Below are positions 1 to 10,707 of a stretch of 24,476 bases of DNA, one piece after another. The stretch spans positions 1 through 24,476 of the forward strand of contig JAQGAU010000733.1 of the NCBI GenBank assembly GCA_034698045.1, in the 5' to 3' direction. Made by a program: the position numbers and the translations under genes. This DNA comes from Paramacrobiotus richtersi (taxonomy: Eukaryota; Tardigrada; Eutardigrada; Parachela; Macrobiotidae). Each line of letters starts with the position of its first letter. Position 1 is the first letter of the stretch. The notes below the pieces were generated by a model. That model searched no databases. It was not told the DNA's origin and was given only the letters and a program-made list of their open reading frames with translations.

Positions 1-2333
1 AGACTGCAGGCTGATCGAGCTACAAGCCGACTGCGCATTGTTACATCAACCTATGAGTCAAACCGAAGTATCAATTTTCTTGCGTCTGACGGAAAAGCAG
101 ACCATCCATTACTGGATCCGAGGGAAGTTACGAAAGAGTTGCAGTTTACCATTGGCAATGTATGTCCGCATTTTTCGATCTAAGCAATTCTAGATTGATA
201 TTTATGCAACGCGGTTTCGAACAACTAGGTTTCGATTGCCGGCCATGGGGACACCGTTTACATGTGCACCATACAAAAGATACCCAAACTGGATAAAAAG
301 TGCCATGCCATTGCGGTAAGAAACCAATCAGCGCAATTGTACAACAACTACATGGACAACTCTTTCAGACGCAACCCATCTTGGATCCACAGAATATTGC
401 CAATATCCATCACATAATGGTGTATTCCTGTGGCGGACTTCCCGAGCAGATACTGCAACAACCCACGATGCGATGCGGGCCTGCGGATGGCAATCCAGTT
501 CTGATGAAGTACTGCTCGACCGGCTTCTTAGGGGCGTGGGCGAAGGGTACTGAGGTACGGTTTATTTTTATTAACTTTAACGAGCACTATTCTCTAAACG
601 TTAACTTTGTCAGGATACTAATCGATTCCCCAACGATGTGGGCCAGCCCTGGGATTCCACAATGTCGGGGATGTATGTCCTTGTGCAAGTGCACTACCAT
701 AATCCGGAACGTCGCTGTAAGACTGCTTGGGCCTGATAAAGCTGTAACATCATCTGTACTTTGTTGTCATCATCTGCAATCATAGCCTTTGTGGATAATT
801 CCGGAATGAAGTACTTGTTAAGCGACAAGCTTCGGCCGTTTGATATGGGAATATTGGTGGCCGGGACTTTCAGTTTGGACTGTAAGTCTTTGGTTTAGTA
901 GTATCTAACTGTTGCCCGTCATAGTTCTGTTCCATAAGCTACAGTAACTCTTATTAAGAAGTTTGTAACCATGATACAGTAACTGAACCTAACAAATTGG
1001 TATTTAATAACAATTCTCTTTGGTTCTGATCTGCAGTCACGTTAACAGTGCCCCCGGGACAAAGAATGTTCACTATTCAGGGACATTGTCCTGATCAGTG
1101 CACCAAAATGGTATGTGTCTCGTAACTATAAGCGTTGACTATGAAGTGTATTTCTCAATATCAGTCCTTTATCTTTGCAGCTCCCTCCGGAGGGCATTAC
1201 AATCTTTTCTAGTGTTATTCATATGCACACACGAGGTATCAAACAAAAGAAATGCAGAATGATAATTTCTAGGAAGCGATATACAGTGACCAACACACAA
1301 TTACGTATACTACGACGATAATAATGATTCAGGTGTGAGCGGCGTTGTACGGCATTTCCGCGGCTCCAAGGAACTGTCAATTATCGATTATAATCCGAAG
1401 TACGATGTTAATTACCAAACCTCGAGACCTGTCAGTCCACCAAGGAAAGTTTTACCGGTAAACACATTGTCCAGTATCTTATTAGCCTGGGAAGCGTCAA
1501 GTTTGTATAGCGAACTGCAGGATTTGCATTGACAGAGAGGATCAATCTTAGGATATGGGAACAATTTCAGTTTATTACACGTCTGCACTAGCATTTTATC
1601 AGGGCGACCGGATAATTCTGGAGTGCAACTTTACGACCGAGAATGATATTCAGCCAATATCTGTAAGCGGGGATGTTTTCTGTACATCCTATTTTTTTCC
1701 GTTTCGTGAGATTTTTTATCCCGTGACGAAGGGCGGAGAAGGTTCCATGGATGAAATGTGTTAGGCATTTCTTAATAACTACCCAAAAACGCCCCTAGCG
1801 AGGTGCGGAACACGATTCCGTGTGGGAGACTACATGGCACACCTGGCGCGTTCCCGTTCAAATAAGTACACTTGCTGAGGAAACCTACCATTGTTTAGAT
1901 TATTGTCTTTACGCAAACCATTCGTAGGCCGGGATTTCTACCAAAACTGACGCCCGAAATAGCCAATGTGCTCCTTACCGGAACCGGGGACCTGCCGGAC
2001 CAACGCCGCACAATGATCAAGTATATTCAACCACTAGTTCAGAAGCACTTCGCTAACCGGACGTGGAGCCCAGAAGATGTCGCAGCGTTACAGGATTATT
2101 ACACCAAGGGCGTCAACTACTTTGGAGTTTGTTTATATCAGGTTCGAAGCAATGCTACATTAAAGATATCACCGGCAGACGTACTATCTACTATTTATTT
2201 TTTAGTTATTTATTTCCTTCTTGTGTTATTTCCTACTATGCTTTAGGGAGATCACACGTTCGTTATGAACGACTCGCCACCGACCATTGACCGTTGGGTT
2301 ACCAGTTCGGCGGATTCGTTTTGCAAAGAATGA
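1..2333 (+). CDS. Copper type II ascorbate-dependent monooxygenase, DBH/MOXD1-like (5' partial, in-frame TAG)
   Basis: Enzymes of this family hydroxylate substrates such as dopamine or peptidyl-glycine with O2, ascorbate and two copper sites, usually in the secretory pathway. Twelve exons splice in frame: 1-159, 229-315, 369-554, 614-716, 786-881, 1037-1110, 1181-1235, 1333-1457, 1603-1662, 1732-1865, 1928-2141, 2247-2333. This gives 459 codons plus TGA, with the start outside the window. Exon 1 may be the end of an N-terminal (DOMON-like) region. Exons 2-5 resemble the N-terminal copper domain: DTVYMC, IHHIMVYSC (two His of CuH), QVHYHN (third His). Exons 6-10 resemble the C-terminal copper domain: VPPGQRMF, HMHTRG (two His of CuM), GSMDEMC (Met of CuM). 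All six expected ligands are present. Codon 1762-1764 is TAG where relatives carry a sense codon after DEMC. Reading stays open and correctly spliced beyond it, so this is a recent nonsense allele, a read-through or splice-bypass case, or a base-call error. Family call is strong; functionality is uncertain. Confidence 0.85.
1762..1764 (+). other. In-frame TAG inside the monooxygenase coding frame
   Basis: Exon 10 reads GGEGSMDEMC-TAG-AFLNNYPKTP. The frame is fixed by the phase-0 junction before it and by the phase-2 junction after it (1865/1928), and the following exons stay open to the natural TGA at 2331-2333. The AG of this TAG could itself act as a 3' splice site (exon starting 1765). That would keep the frame but remove 11 codons including the CuM methionine. 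Confidence 0.85.
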
Positions 2334-2368
2334 GTGCTTCAAAACGATGGAGTGCTTCAAAACGATGG
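2333..2368 (+). repeat. Perfect 18-bp tandem duplication at the monooxygenase stop codon
   Basis: The unit AGTGCTTCAAAACGATGG occurs twice with no mismatch (2333-2350, 2351-2368). It begins with the last base of the TGA stop codon, so it lies in the presumed 3' UTR and leaves the protein unchanged. Confidence 0.95.
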
Positions 2369-2703
2369 ACCGATGATAGAAAAGCGTACTCAGATGGCAC
2401 TGTCTGTACCCATACGGTTTTATTATTCTGGTTATGTTATTATGATTTACCAGTATAGCCGTCTAATAACGATGCAACATCATATGCAATTGCAAAATGC
2501 TGGTATGAGAAAGGTTTGTTGTTTTTAAATGTTTTATGCTCAACTCGCCTGCTTGCAGTCAGTTCTCGTCTCGTGTACATGCAGGTAAATACATACGCTA
2601 CTGTATAAATTATTTATAAGCCAAAGCATGCATGCATCTGCATGTGATCGCCACGGCCGTTCCATTCTATTTTTGCTATGAACAATGCGCACGATACGAT
2701 AGG
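2369..2703. other. Intergenic region between convergent genes
   Basis: The monooxygenase and the RidA-like gene end towards each other here. I see no AATAAA on either strand and no credible exon, only AT-rich sequence and a short GCATGCATGC-type alternating run near 2626. Nothing else is supportable. Confidence 0.6.
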
Positions 2704-3560
2704 TCAGCCACCAACACGTAGGCAGTCCTTATCGTCTTCGGGCCAAGCACAGTTGCTGGCTTGAACAGTGATTTCTACGGTTGCTCCATCCGCGAACGGG
2801 CCACCTGTACGTAAATGGCCGCTCCAAGGGAACTTCAAAAATCAAAAAAATATTACACACGATTGACTATAAGTCACGGTCAAGGTGCATACTTGACTGC
2901 AGCCGTGAGTCGAGCAAAAATCAACGAATGCTTGATCCATGATATGGAATTCTCTGGGACCAGCGATTGTCATAGCTATAACATCGTGAACATCATTCCA
3001 CGTGCAGCCCGCCTGGCTTAGAATTTGTTCAGTTAGTCCCATGACGTGGATGGCTTCCTTATAGGTACCCCCTGGACTGATGACGGTGCGGTTGGCGAAT
3101 GAGGTGAAGGCGCGAACAGACGTCATGTACAGCAGGTTACCGACGCGTACACCGTATCTGTTGAAACACATGATCATCAGAGCTCTCCCGTCTCTAGTTG
3201 CTGCTTGAAGAACCCGTACGCAGAGAGTTTCGAGTATAAGAAAAACATCAGACGGTAGAATATGTATACGATTAACTTACTGCCAAGGTTTGTTGGTTGG
3301 TTTTGGAGGCGCAACAGAGCTGGATATATCGATGATGTACTTCTGCCATTTGCTGCAGCGCTGATCGACCTGGTCGGCTGTATTGCCGGACTGCGATAAC
3401 CCAAAAGCGCTTCCTGGGGGAAAACCTTCCCGACGCGCTAAAATTGCAACATAATAACAATCAAGCCTTAGAGTTACTTTAAGTTTCGCAAATCTGAAAA
3501 GTGACCTTTACCCTCAGCGTATGCTACGACCACAATAAGTAAAATTGCAAGGTACAGCAT
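2704..3560 (-). CDS. RidA/YjgF/UK114-family protein with signal peptide
   Basis: Four exons on the minus strand (3512-3560, 3281-3437, 2893-3157, 2704-2832) join in frame to 199 residues plus stop. Residues 1-16 (MLYLAILLIVVVAYAE) form a typical signal peptide, so the product should enter the secretory pathway. After a leader of about 55 residues the body matches RidA order: YGVRVGNLLYMTSV (entry strands), GGTYKEAIHVMGLTEQILSQ (helix), NDVHDVIAMTIAG, FHIMDQAFVDFC, FPWSGHL, then GATVEITVQA. RidA proteins hydrolyse reactive enamines/imines in the cytosol or mitochondria, so a secreted member is unusual. The usual catalytic Arg of the P-A-R motif is not at its place (FPWSG here; an Arg lies three residues later), so deaminase activity is doubtful. 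A cysteine-containing tail (NCAWPEDDKDC) follows the domain. The last junction (donor before 2892, acceptor at 2833) was chosen because it restores the FPxx...VEI segment. Not co-directional with its neighbours; no operon implied. Confidence 0.75.
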
Positions 3561-4680
3561 GACTTTTAGAACTGACAATGGTCACGTGTATGAACAGGAA
3601 ACAAATCAACAGAATGCCCGAGTACTATCACAGAAAGTCTCGAAAGGTATATGTACTTATTTTCCTGGGATCACTGCATGAATTAACGTTTCATGACATG
3701 GTTTTGCCAGCATAACAATATGGCTTCACGAGGGTATAAAACTTGGAACTATTTTTCCATCGCAAGCATGACGCATATGCATGCAAACTTGATGGAATCC
3801 CAGAGACTGTGATTTCGTGGTAGCCATATTAGTGGTTTATTGTTTTGACATGCATGAACCGCTTTGCAACAAGCATAACCATGTCGAAGTGGGGGATTTG
3901 CTTTCCGCACTCACGGTAACTAAGAGACCAACAAAAATGGACGCCATGAATCGAAACAGGTTCTGTGGAATATTGTTCACACTACAGGGCGCTTTATGAA
4001 CCCAACTGGGCCAGGCGCGACTACATACTTTATCGTTCTCCGGTTTTGCAGCACTCATGTAGCTATGCGGCTGAGACAGCAACGTCACTGGACATGCGTT
4101 GTCAACAAAACAATTAAGACATGTACAGCGTGCCTTTTATTGGTTATCTTATTTCCATAGGAAAAGTACTGCCGCTTCGAGTGGAACCTTTTTATTATTT
4201 TTGCAGACAGGTTTTTGATTTGGCTGTAAACCTGACATACAGAATCGCAGTTATACGTAGTAGTGTAGTGTGAATCATCGCCAACAAGCAGAAACAAACC
4301 AAACAATTCAGATCTCCAGAAGGCGTCTGTTAAGGACTCAGGTATTTTCTTGTTAGAAAGGTAAACGTCAACTTTTTAAATGAGAGCGCTTATACGGCTT
4401 GAGGTTTACTGTTATGTAGGTAGATTAGTGCTTTTCGTCATCAGGAGTAACTTGGGGTGGATTTGAAAATAGGTCATTATAGGTGCACTATTCAAGAGGA
4501 ACTAAGAATCGAGGTTCCCTTGTACCACCACGATTTTGCTACCAGGCAGCAGACCCACGTTATTATTATTATTACTTCACAAGAGCAGACAACCCGTTAG
4601 GGACTTCGAGTCTGCTCGAACCACAAAATGTATAATAGCGTAATTAGGACAGATCATGACCAGAGGCTGGCTTTCACGAA
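3561..4680. other. Intergenic region
   Basis: This holds the 5' flank of the RidA-like gene. A good TATA-box sequence (GGGTATAAAACTTGG, about 3732-3746, + strand) has no gene after it that I can support. A short (ATT)5 microsatellite lies at 4560-4574. Reading frames here are at most about 73 codons and look random. Confidence 0.5.
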
Positions 4681-5068
4681 TCACTGCAGCAACGCGGCTT
4701 TTTCATACTCCAACTTCAGTTCCCCTGCAGAAAGCTGGGCTGCCACTTTTTTTTCAGTTGCCAGTTGCCATTTCGAAGAGCTTACAGGCGACCTTCTGTC
4801 TGAAGGAGTCGGCAGTCCGCTGCATTATAGTACGCCATTATCATGTAGTGCGTCGATCAGTTACGGATCATCTGACCCATGCTCTGTAAATGCCGGCTGC
4901 AAATGGTTTCGGAGATTTGTGCTAACTATTTACTGTGCGCGCGGGAAAAAAGGGTTGGTTATCTAAATTCTAACGTGGCAAAAGCCCGGTCGCAGAGCAG
5001 CATGTAAATAAAGTCTGTCGCTACAATAGTTGATCAACGGGATCAGTTTGGGTTTCTTTTCCTTCCAT
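4681..5068 (-). pseudogene. Possible short gene or gene remnant, three putative exons
   Basis: On the minus strand three segments (5039-5068, 4865-4896, 4681-4819) join in frame to a 66-residue product. It begins MEGKETQTDP, continues EHGSDDPGLPTPSDRR, and ends with a charged helix-like stretch (LATEKKVAAQLSAGELKLEY) before TGA. Putative donors are GTTGAT (weak) and GTAACT; acceptors TTTGCAG and ATGCAG. The acidic/serine part followed by a charged helix resembles the C-terminal tail of transposase-derived DNA-binding proteins, but no DNA-binding domain is visible upstream. I do not recognise it. It could be a genuine small gene, a duplicated gene end or chance; confidence is low. Confidence 0.25.
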
Positions 5069-5394
5069 GTCTATCTTCGCCGCATCATTGCAAAATAGTG
5101 TTTTTGACAATAAGGAGATGCATTAATCATTGTACCAGATAGCATTCCTGCAGTTGTATCAATATTTTGTCACAGACCGAAGACTTTACAAAACTGATAT
5201 GCTAATCAAATCCAAACGTTGTCGTAGAAATTCGATTCAAACACGCAGTCGTAAAAGCTGGTCACAAAAACAAAAAAAATAAGAGAAGCCCTGGGTCGAA
5301 GCTCGTTGCCCAGAAATCGCTAGACGAAATGTAGAGCTGCAACTCGGCAAATACGACAAGAACAGAATCGTCTCAAGGTTCGTTCGTTGTATAT

Positions 5395-5742
5395 AATTTT
5401 GTGGCGTCTTGCAAAATTTATTATCCACGTGAACGTATTCCGTCGGCCTTGGGAAAGCAGCGCTGAGACACCTGACTGACATAATAGAGGTAGTTAAGTA
5501 TTCGGTAGGGATATATATTAGATAGGGATATAGTTAATTATTCTGCTTAATTGCGCAAATCTGGTTAACGAACCCATTAAGCGGGTAGACGGTGCTAATG
5601 CACACACATTGTAGTCCGAATTATGTAAGCTGATCAGAAAAGCAAACCTGCATTTCACCTTGGCACTGTAAAGTTTACAATCTAATTTGTGTGCACCAAG
5701 TTCTTCGGTTTTTAACTCACTGTGCTGCGCTTCATATCTACA
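5395..5742 (+). promoter_or_regulatory. Proximal promoter of gene A
   Basis: Shares an ordered set of blocks with the promoters of D, E and F: AATTTATTA..ACGT (about 5395-5425), a GAAAGCAGCG stretch (about 5453), then GGTTAACGAACCCATTAAGC (5563-5582). The TATA position reads TTATGTAAG (5621-5629), a degenerate version of the TATATAAG in D and F. Confidence 0.6.
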
Positions 5743-6701
5743 ATGATTCGCGCAGTGATTTGGGCGGCTTTTGTTGCCGGCATCTGCTGTCAAACGTGTG
5801 TTCCACCAGTCATCAGACACCAGGAAACTGGAGATGGTAAGACTCTGACAATAGAATTCAAATGACATTGATACGAGTATCAACAGTAATTTGATTTAGA
5901 TCTGTATCGAGTCCAACTGGCGGACTTAGCCATTGCACAGCAAAAGGCCGCCGATATATCCGCGTCGGCTCAAGGCGCCGGTGGCTGCACGCAATTCCAG
6001 AATGTTGACTTTTTTACACAGTTGTTGGTGACCATTACGGCTGATAACGCCTGGCTGGCCAGTCTAATAGCGGGCACTGGCACTCCAACTGGAGACGAGT
6101 GCGTCGGTGTCAACCTCCGCATTGACTTTGACCTGATGAACACCCAGGGCAAAGCCAGTACCCCTGTCCCTGGAACCGACTGCAACGCCCTCACCGGCTC
6201 AGGTTTGCATTTCCCACATGCTGGGTGACAAATTGTTCACTGATTAGAAAAGGAATATGACAAACAGTTTAGCAAGGCGCTGCTATAGACATACGATAAG
6301 AATGGACTAACTGATGTACACATTTTAAACCAGATTCGCAGTACGTCAGGATTGATAAATTTATTCAGACAATCGTATTGTTGTTCTATATTCTGTACAT
6401 ATCCTTCTGAATGTGTGGATGTTGTGTGTTTACAGCTCTCGCCCAGTACACTCTCCAGAGGTTAGGTCTAACCCTTATCGCTTTGGCCGGTGCTCCTGCC
6501 GGTCCGACCCCTCCGGGAAAATGGCAGAAATACGTGCAGGACGTCAAGGACGGCATTGCCGCTGCGCGACAGATCATCGCGACTAACGACGCTGCCAACT
6601 GTGTGGCCACTACCCGCACGCTCGCCAACGCTCTCAAGGGAATCCGGGAAGCTGGAAGTACAGTTATTACTCCACTCACTACTCCGGGTTACTCTGGCTA
6701 A
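5743..6701 (+). CDS. Secreted Ala-rich Cys protein, cluster member A (unrecognised family)
   Basis: Exons 5743-5836, 5900-6202 and 6436-6701, both introns phase 1, encode 220 residues. Residues 1-17 (MIRAVIWAAFVAGICCQ) are a signal peptide, followed by TCVPP and ETGD. The middle exon holds GGC (Cys61), FFTQLLVTITADNAWL (about 69-84), GDECVGVN (Cys99) and LRIDFDL. The last exon holds AQYTLQRLGLTL, KWQKYVQDVKDGI, NCVAT (Cys188), LANALKGIR and the end GYSG. It should be secreted and mainly helical, with probable disulfides. No enzyme motif or known domain was recognised. The start is the ATG at the head of the signal peptide, identical in place in all six copies. Member A carries two extra cysteines at the signal-peptide end (Cys15-Cys16), unlike the others. 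It lies tail-to-tail with B. Confidence 0.9.
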
Positions 6702-7117
6702 CATGATGTGTCGATCAGATGTGTTCTTCCTGCTTTGTGCGTTCGGTATTGGTGTTATTCGTTGACACGCTTTATGTGCTGTGTAATTTTATAACAGGAA
6801 GTTAAGTGAAACATGTATATGTGTTTGCCAGAAGAAATCGAATTAAACCTGACGGGATCATGATGCGACACTGTACTTTGAATTACCAGACAGTGTATAC
6901 AGATAGAACATATGTAAAAATTAATAAGAACTTACGTGGTACACGATGGCGTCATAAACTTTACCTCAGTCATATACATATCTGCCGTGCTGATATTCAT
7001 ACACAGACAAGGGCACTATTATACCTGAGTAGTGTAATCTACGTAAAGCGTAATTTCTACTTGTTGTATATTACAGATTCTAAAAAATTTCGCTTTTTTG
7101 GCGCTTCTTTTATTTTG
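6702..7117. other. Region between convergent genes A and B
   Basis: The first 110 bp (3' flank of A) resemble the 3' flanks of D and F (GTGTTCGG..ATT..CGTTG..GCTTT..ATTTTA..AACA). The rest is AT-rich with no supportable gene. An AATAAA on the minus strand (7109-7114) about 230 bp after the stop of B is its likely polyadenylation signal. Confidence 0.5.
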
Positions 7118-7345
7118 GGCTCTACCGTATGTTACTTGAGTTCTCGTGTCCCCCGCACTGTATGCTTTCAGGCACACGGTCAAGCTATCAAAGACCTCGG
7201 AAATGCATTCCAGTAGTTTCAGATCTTATTGGCCATTTAGAAAAGGTACAAAAACGTCAACAGAAAACTGTGGATCATTTCAAACGTCAGTACAACAGTC
7301 AACATAGGAAAAATGCAAACCAAAGACATCTGGAGTGAGGCAGAG

Positions 7346-8320
7346 TTAAGCAATGCTTGTAAAGCCCGCAGCTTCATAGATCCCCTTGAGACCAACGGCC
7401 AGCTTGCCCTTGACGGTGGCCACACAGTTAGCAGCATCGTTGGTGTCGATGATAGTTCGCACGGCGGCAATGCCGTCATTCAGGCTCTTCACATACGCCG
7501 ACCATTTGCCCATAGCTGGACTAGCACTGCCGTACGAGCTGGAACCACCGCCGCAATTTTTGGCATCGGCCAGAGCTTTCAGGGTCAGACCGAATCTCTG
7601 GAGGGTGTACTGGGAAAGAGCTGCAAAAAACCACAATATTTGCACAGATTTCACTGCTTAAACGAATACTTCATATAGAATATAGATATTACGTATAGAA
7701 GTATGTGTACAACAGTATGCGCTTCGGTATGTACAATAACTCTGGTTTGTACGTTAATTAAGCCATCAATCTTATAGCATACATGTTGCATCTGTCAATT
7801 TGTTTGTCATACTTCCTTTTTTCTAACAAATCAGCGAGTTACGACTCAGCATGCGGTATGTACACACCTGCACCCGAGGCGGGCGGGCATACGGCCGACG
7901 GGACGGGGACATTGGCTTTGGCTTGGATGTTCTTCAGGTCGAAATCAATGCGGAGGTTGACACCGACGCATTCGTCTCCCGTCGGCATGATCTGGTTATT
8001 CATCAGTTTCTCCAGCCACAGGTCGTCCGCAAAAATAGTAACCAACAGCTGCGTGAAGAAGTCGATATTCTGGAACTGCGTGCATCCACCAGCGCCAACT
8101 GCCGCCTTGGCGATATCGGCGGACGCTTTCTCCACATCTCCCAAATCCTTCAGCAGGACTCGACACAGCTCTACATAGAACTATATTTGTTATCCAGTAT
8201 ATCGTTCACGCTTTGGAGCTTCTTACCATCTCCAGTTTCGGTGTGGGGAACCGGCTGCGGAAGGCACGTCTGAGCGCTGATACCTGCAATGAAAGCCGCA
8301 AAAATCACTGCGTGAATCAT
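7346..8320 (-). CDS. Secreted Ala-rich Cys protein, cluster member B
   Basis: Minus-strand exons 8227-8320, 7868-8170 and 7346-7620 (phase-1 introns) encode 223 residues. Signal peptide 1-17 (MIHAVIFAAFIAGISAQ), then TCLPQPVPHTETGD. The middle exon has GDVEKASADIAKAA, GGC, FFTQLLVTIFADDLWL, GDECVGVNLRIDFDLKNIQ and SAVCPP. The last exon has LSQYTLQRFGLTLKALA, a short Cys-Gly-Ser-rich insertion (KNCGGGSSSYGSASP) not present in A, D, E or F, then KWSAYVKSLNDGIAAV and NCVAT. It ends ..FTSIA without the Tyr-Ser-Gly tail of A, D and F. Nearly the same protein as C, so a recent duplicate or kept alike by gene conversion. Function unknown. Confidence 0.9.
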
Positions 8321-8420
8321 CGTACTAGTCTAGTGGATGACGATTTTTTCAGTCAAATGAGTCAACGTGCAACAGAAAAAACTGGTTATAATGCCGGATT
8401 GACAGTGGAATTTTAATTAC

Positions 8421-8426
8421 TTTATA
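8421..8426 (-). promoter_or_regulatory. TATA box of gene B
   Basis: Minus-strand TATAAAGTAATT, about 100 bp upstream of the ATG. The same place in the C copy reads TATAAGTAATT. The A/D/E/F promoter module is absent from this arm. Confidence 0.6.
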
Positions 8427-8937
8427 GTTGGAAAAAAGTTAGGACTACATGTACAGACAGATGTGTTCGTCAGCCTCGTCTGCGAACATTATGGTTTTCT
8501 AATGAATAACCAGGCATTTTAAATTAAAAATGTGATCAATCAATTATGCCGTACTTTTTCTATGCTAGCCAGCATGAAATTTCAAGTTTTCAACGCTGAT
8601 TGCGTAGGAGGGTGAATACGTTTACCTACTAAGTAAGTTTGTTCTACTAGCCGACATTCGGTTGCCGCCTTGCCGGGCTTTCGTACCACACGATAAACTC
8701 CTGTTCTACACAAAGAAAATTAAACCACACTTTTTCCCGCATTTCTTTCTAGCTATGAACAAGATTTTGCCCTTTTACATTCTCTTAGCGGGCAGGGAAA
8801 AAAATACACCGTTCCGCTAGCTTCAAAAAGTATTAATTCAGTGTACTATACGTGGTCTTGGTCAGAGTTTTTTGTTCACAGCTTACCGCTTATTTCGACG
8901 AAAACATATTCCATTTACGTAGTTTATTATGATACAT

Positions 8938-10107
8938 TTCCTGATTATCAGAAAAAACCGCTTCCGACCTCTTTTGTCAGCTGTTTTCTGTGCTCTACAT
9001 CAGCAACAAGTTAAAATTTTTTCAGTATCATGTTGGATTGTAGAAATTTTAGTGGTTTATCACGCTTTTGGATTTTTTTTCTGCTCATGCGAAGGATGGA
9101 TCTATTCACCGAGGGTTTTACTGCAGTTGTAATGTTTATTTATCGGTTTTCCTTTTGTGTCGGAAACAGCCAATGATGCTACAATAATTATGTCTCGGGG
9201 CGGTCGTCAAACCTCTACGCTGTTGGACGGCGCGTGGCTATAAAAATGTTGATATGTATCCAGTACTATATCGAACTGTGTAGACAGACAAAAACGAGGT
9301 GCGTAAACTAAGAAAGGGTGCTGATTGTTTCTGGAGTTTCACAGATGTGAGCGGCCAGTTTTTGTAGCTCCAGAAGGAAATAATACTAATTAAATTTTTA
9401 ATAGATGCATTTTGCTATACATTTTGATATTTTCCATAGAAAATGTAGGTTGAAAAAAAGAAGATAATATTATGTATTACCGTTACTGCACACACATGTT
9501 TGCTCGCGCAGAACAGTTTGTGTATGGTACACCCATGAAAGCATCACCACAGACAGACGGTACCCACTGAATTTTCTTCCTACACTGTATAAATCAAACT
9601 ATACTGCAGAAAACGTTGTACACAACAAAATAGTCGTGGGGAAATATTCACTGGATCTGCTTCGTCATTGCAGCAGCGTGGTTCTGCCAATAACCTGTTA
9701 CAATTTGGTAGCTGCGGTCACCGTTCAATGGCAGAAAAGTAGCGAGATGCTTCGCACCTGGATGCCACACGTTTCCGCATTGGAAATGCCAATCAGGTCG
9801 TGTTGGATGTGACGCCAACTTGGCGGCGCCGCTGCTTCGAATCGGACAATATAACTCAGCATGAACCAGTGCCGCGGGATGTTGTTTGTTACTGAGTTCA
9901 GGGTCAATGCAACAACAAACCGATTAAACAGCTTCCTGTATGTATACGCTGTCGAAAGCGTGTGTAAAACAATCTGCTGTATACATTATTGTCGTGTAAT
10001 TAGAAATTCAGCACACGTACCGCATTTCGGCAGATTTCCAAGAATCTGCGTGTAGAGTTTTTTGTACCACAGAGCACATTCTCAAAAACCATGCTTTTTA
10101 CGCTGCG
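8938..10107. other. Spacer between the inverted arms
   Basis: About 1.17 kb of single-copy sequence between the divergent genes B and C. It contains a good TATA box (GGCTATAAAAATG, about 9237-9249, +) with no gene following, and a GC-richer patch at about 9655-9900 with a 49-codon open stretch (9746-9895, +) containing RFRIGNANQVVLDVTPTWRR. That could be an old exon remnant but has no partner exons I can identify. Otherwise AT-rich. Confidence 0.4.
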
Positions 10108-10611
10108 TGTATCACAATAACCTCCGTAAATAGTACATATTTTTCGTGGGAGCATCTGGCCAAAAAAGCGGTAAGCTGTGAATAAAAAACTGACCACGAT
10201 CACGTACAGTACACTGAATTTGTTACTTTTCGAAGTTTGCGGAGCGCGTTAATTCTTTCCCACCCACTAAGAGAATGAACCAGGGTAGAATCTTGTTCTT
10301 AGCTAGAAAGAAATGCGGGAAGAAGTGCGGTTTAATTTTCTTTGTGTAGAACAGGAGTTTATCCTGCAGTATGAAAGCTCGGCAATCGACTGTCGGTTAG
10401 TAGAAGAAACTTGCAGGGTAGGTAAATGTATTCACCCGACTACGCAATCAGCGTTGAAGACTTAAAATATTACGCTGGCTAGCATGTAAAAGGTAGGGCA
10501 TAATTGATTGATCTGATTTTTAATTTTAAAATCCCTGGTTAGTTATTATAAAATCACGAAGTTCGCAGACGAGGCTAACGAACACATCTGTAGTTCAAAT
10601 ATTTTTCAAGT

Positions 10612-10617
10612 TATAAG
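10612..10617 (+). promoter_or_regulatory. TATA box of gene C
   Basis: TATAAG in GTTATAAGTAATTAAAA, 96 bp before the ATG at 10708, in the place equivalent to the TATAAAG of gene B. Confidence 0.55.
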
Positions 10618-10707
10618 TAATTAAAATTTAACTGTCAAACCGGCACTCTAAACAATTTTTTCTGTTGCGCATTGACTAAATAGTGCGTTATCAAGTAAAC
10701 TATTACA

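Larger units (their letters stand above)
7118..8937 (-). repeat. Left arm of large inverted duplication (carries gene B)
   Basis: Read on the minus strand, this segment matches 10108-11911 over gene B/C, both introns, the 3' flanks and about 600 bp of 5' flank. Landmarks shared in reverse order include GGGCTCTACCGT at the outer end (7117-7128 against 11902-11913) and the sequence around TTCACAGCTTACCGC near the inner end (8876-8890 against 10173-10187). Arm ends are approximate, by eye. Confidence 0.85.

Noticed and set aside
300-785. 161-codon frame starting at 300
   Set aside because: Only 369-554 is the true exon in that frame. The rest reads through introns of the monooxygenase gene.
3732-3999. 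TATA box followed by a 60-codon frame on the plus strand
   Set aside because: The frame has no ATG near the expected transcript start, no recognisable product and no partner exons.
4560-4574. (ATT)5 microsatellite and other short simple repeats (GT-rich 12812-12842, GT run at 23614-23626)
   Set aside because: Ordinary short simple repeats with no special placement.
9746-9895. 49-codon coding-like stretch in the B/C spacer
   Set aside because: Composition is suggestive but it is isolated, with no clear splice sites or neighbours, so it is mentioned only in the spacer description.
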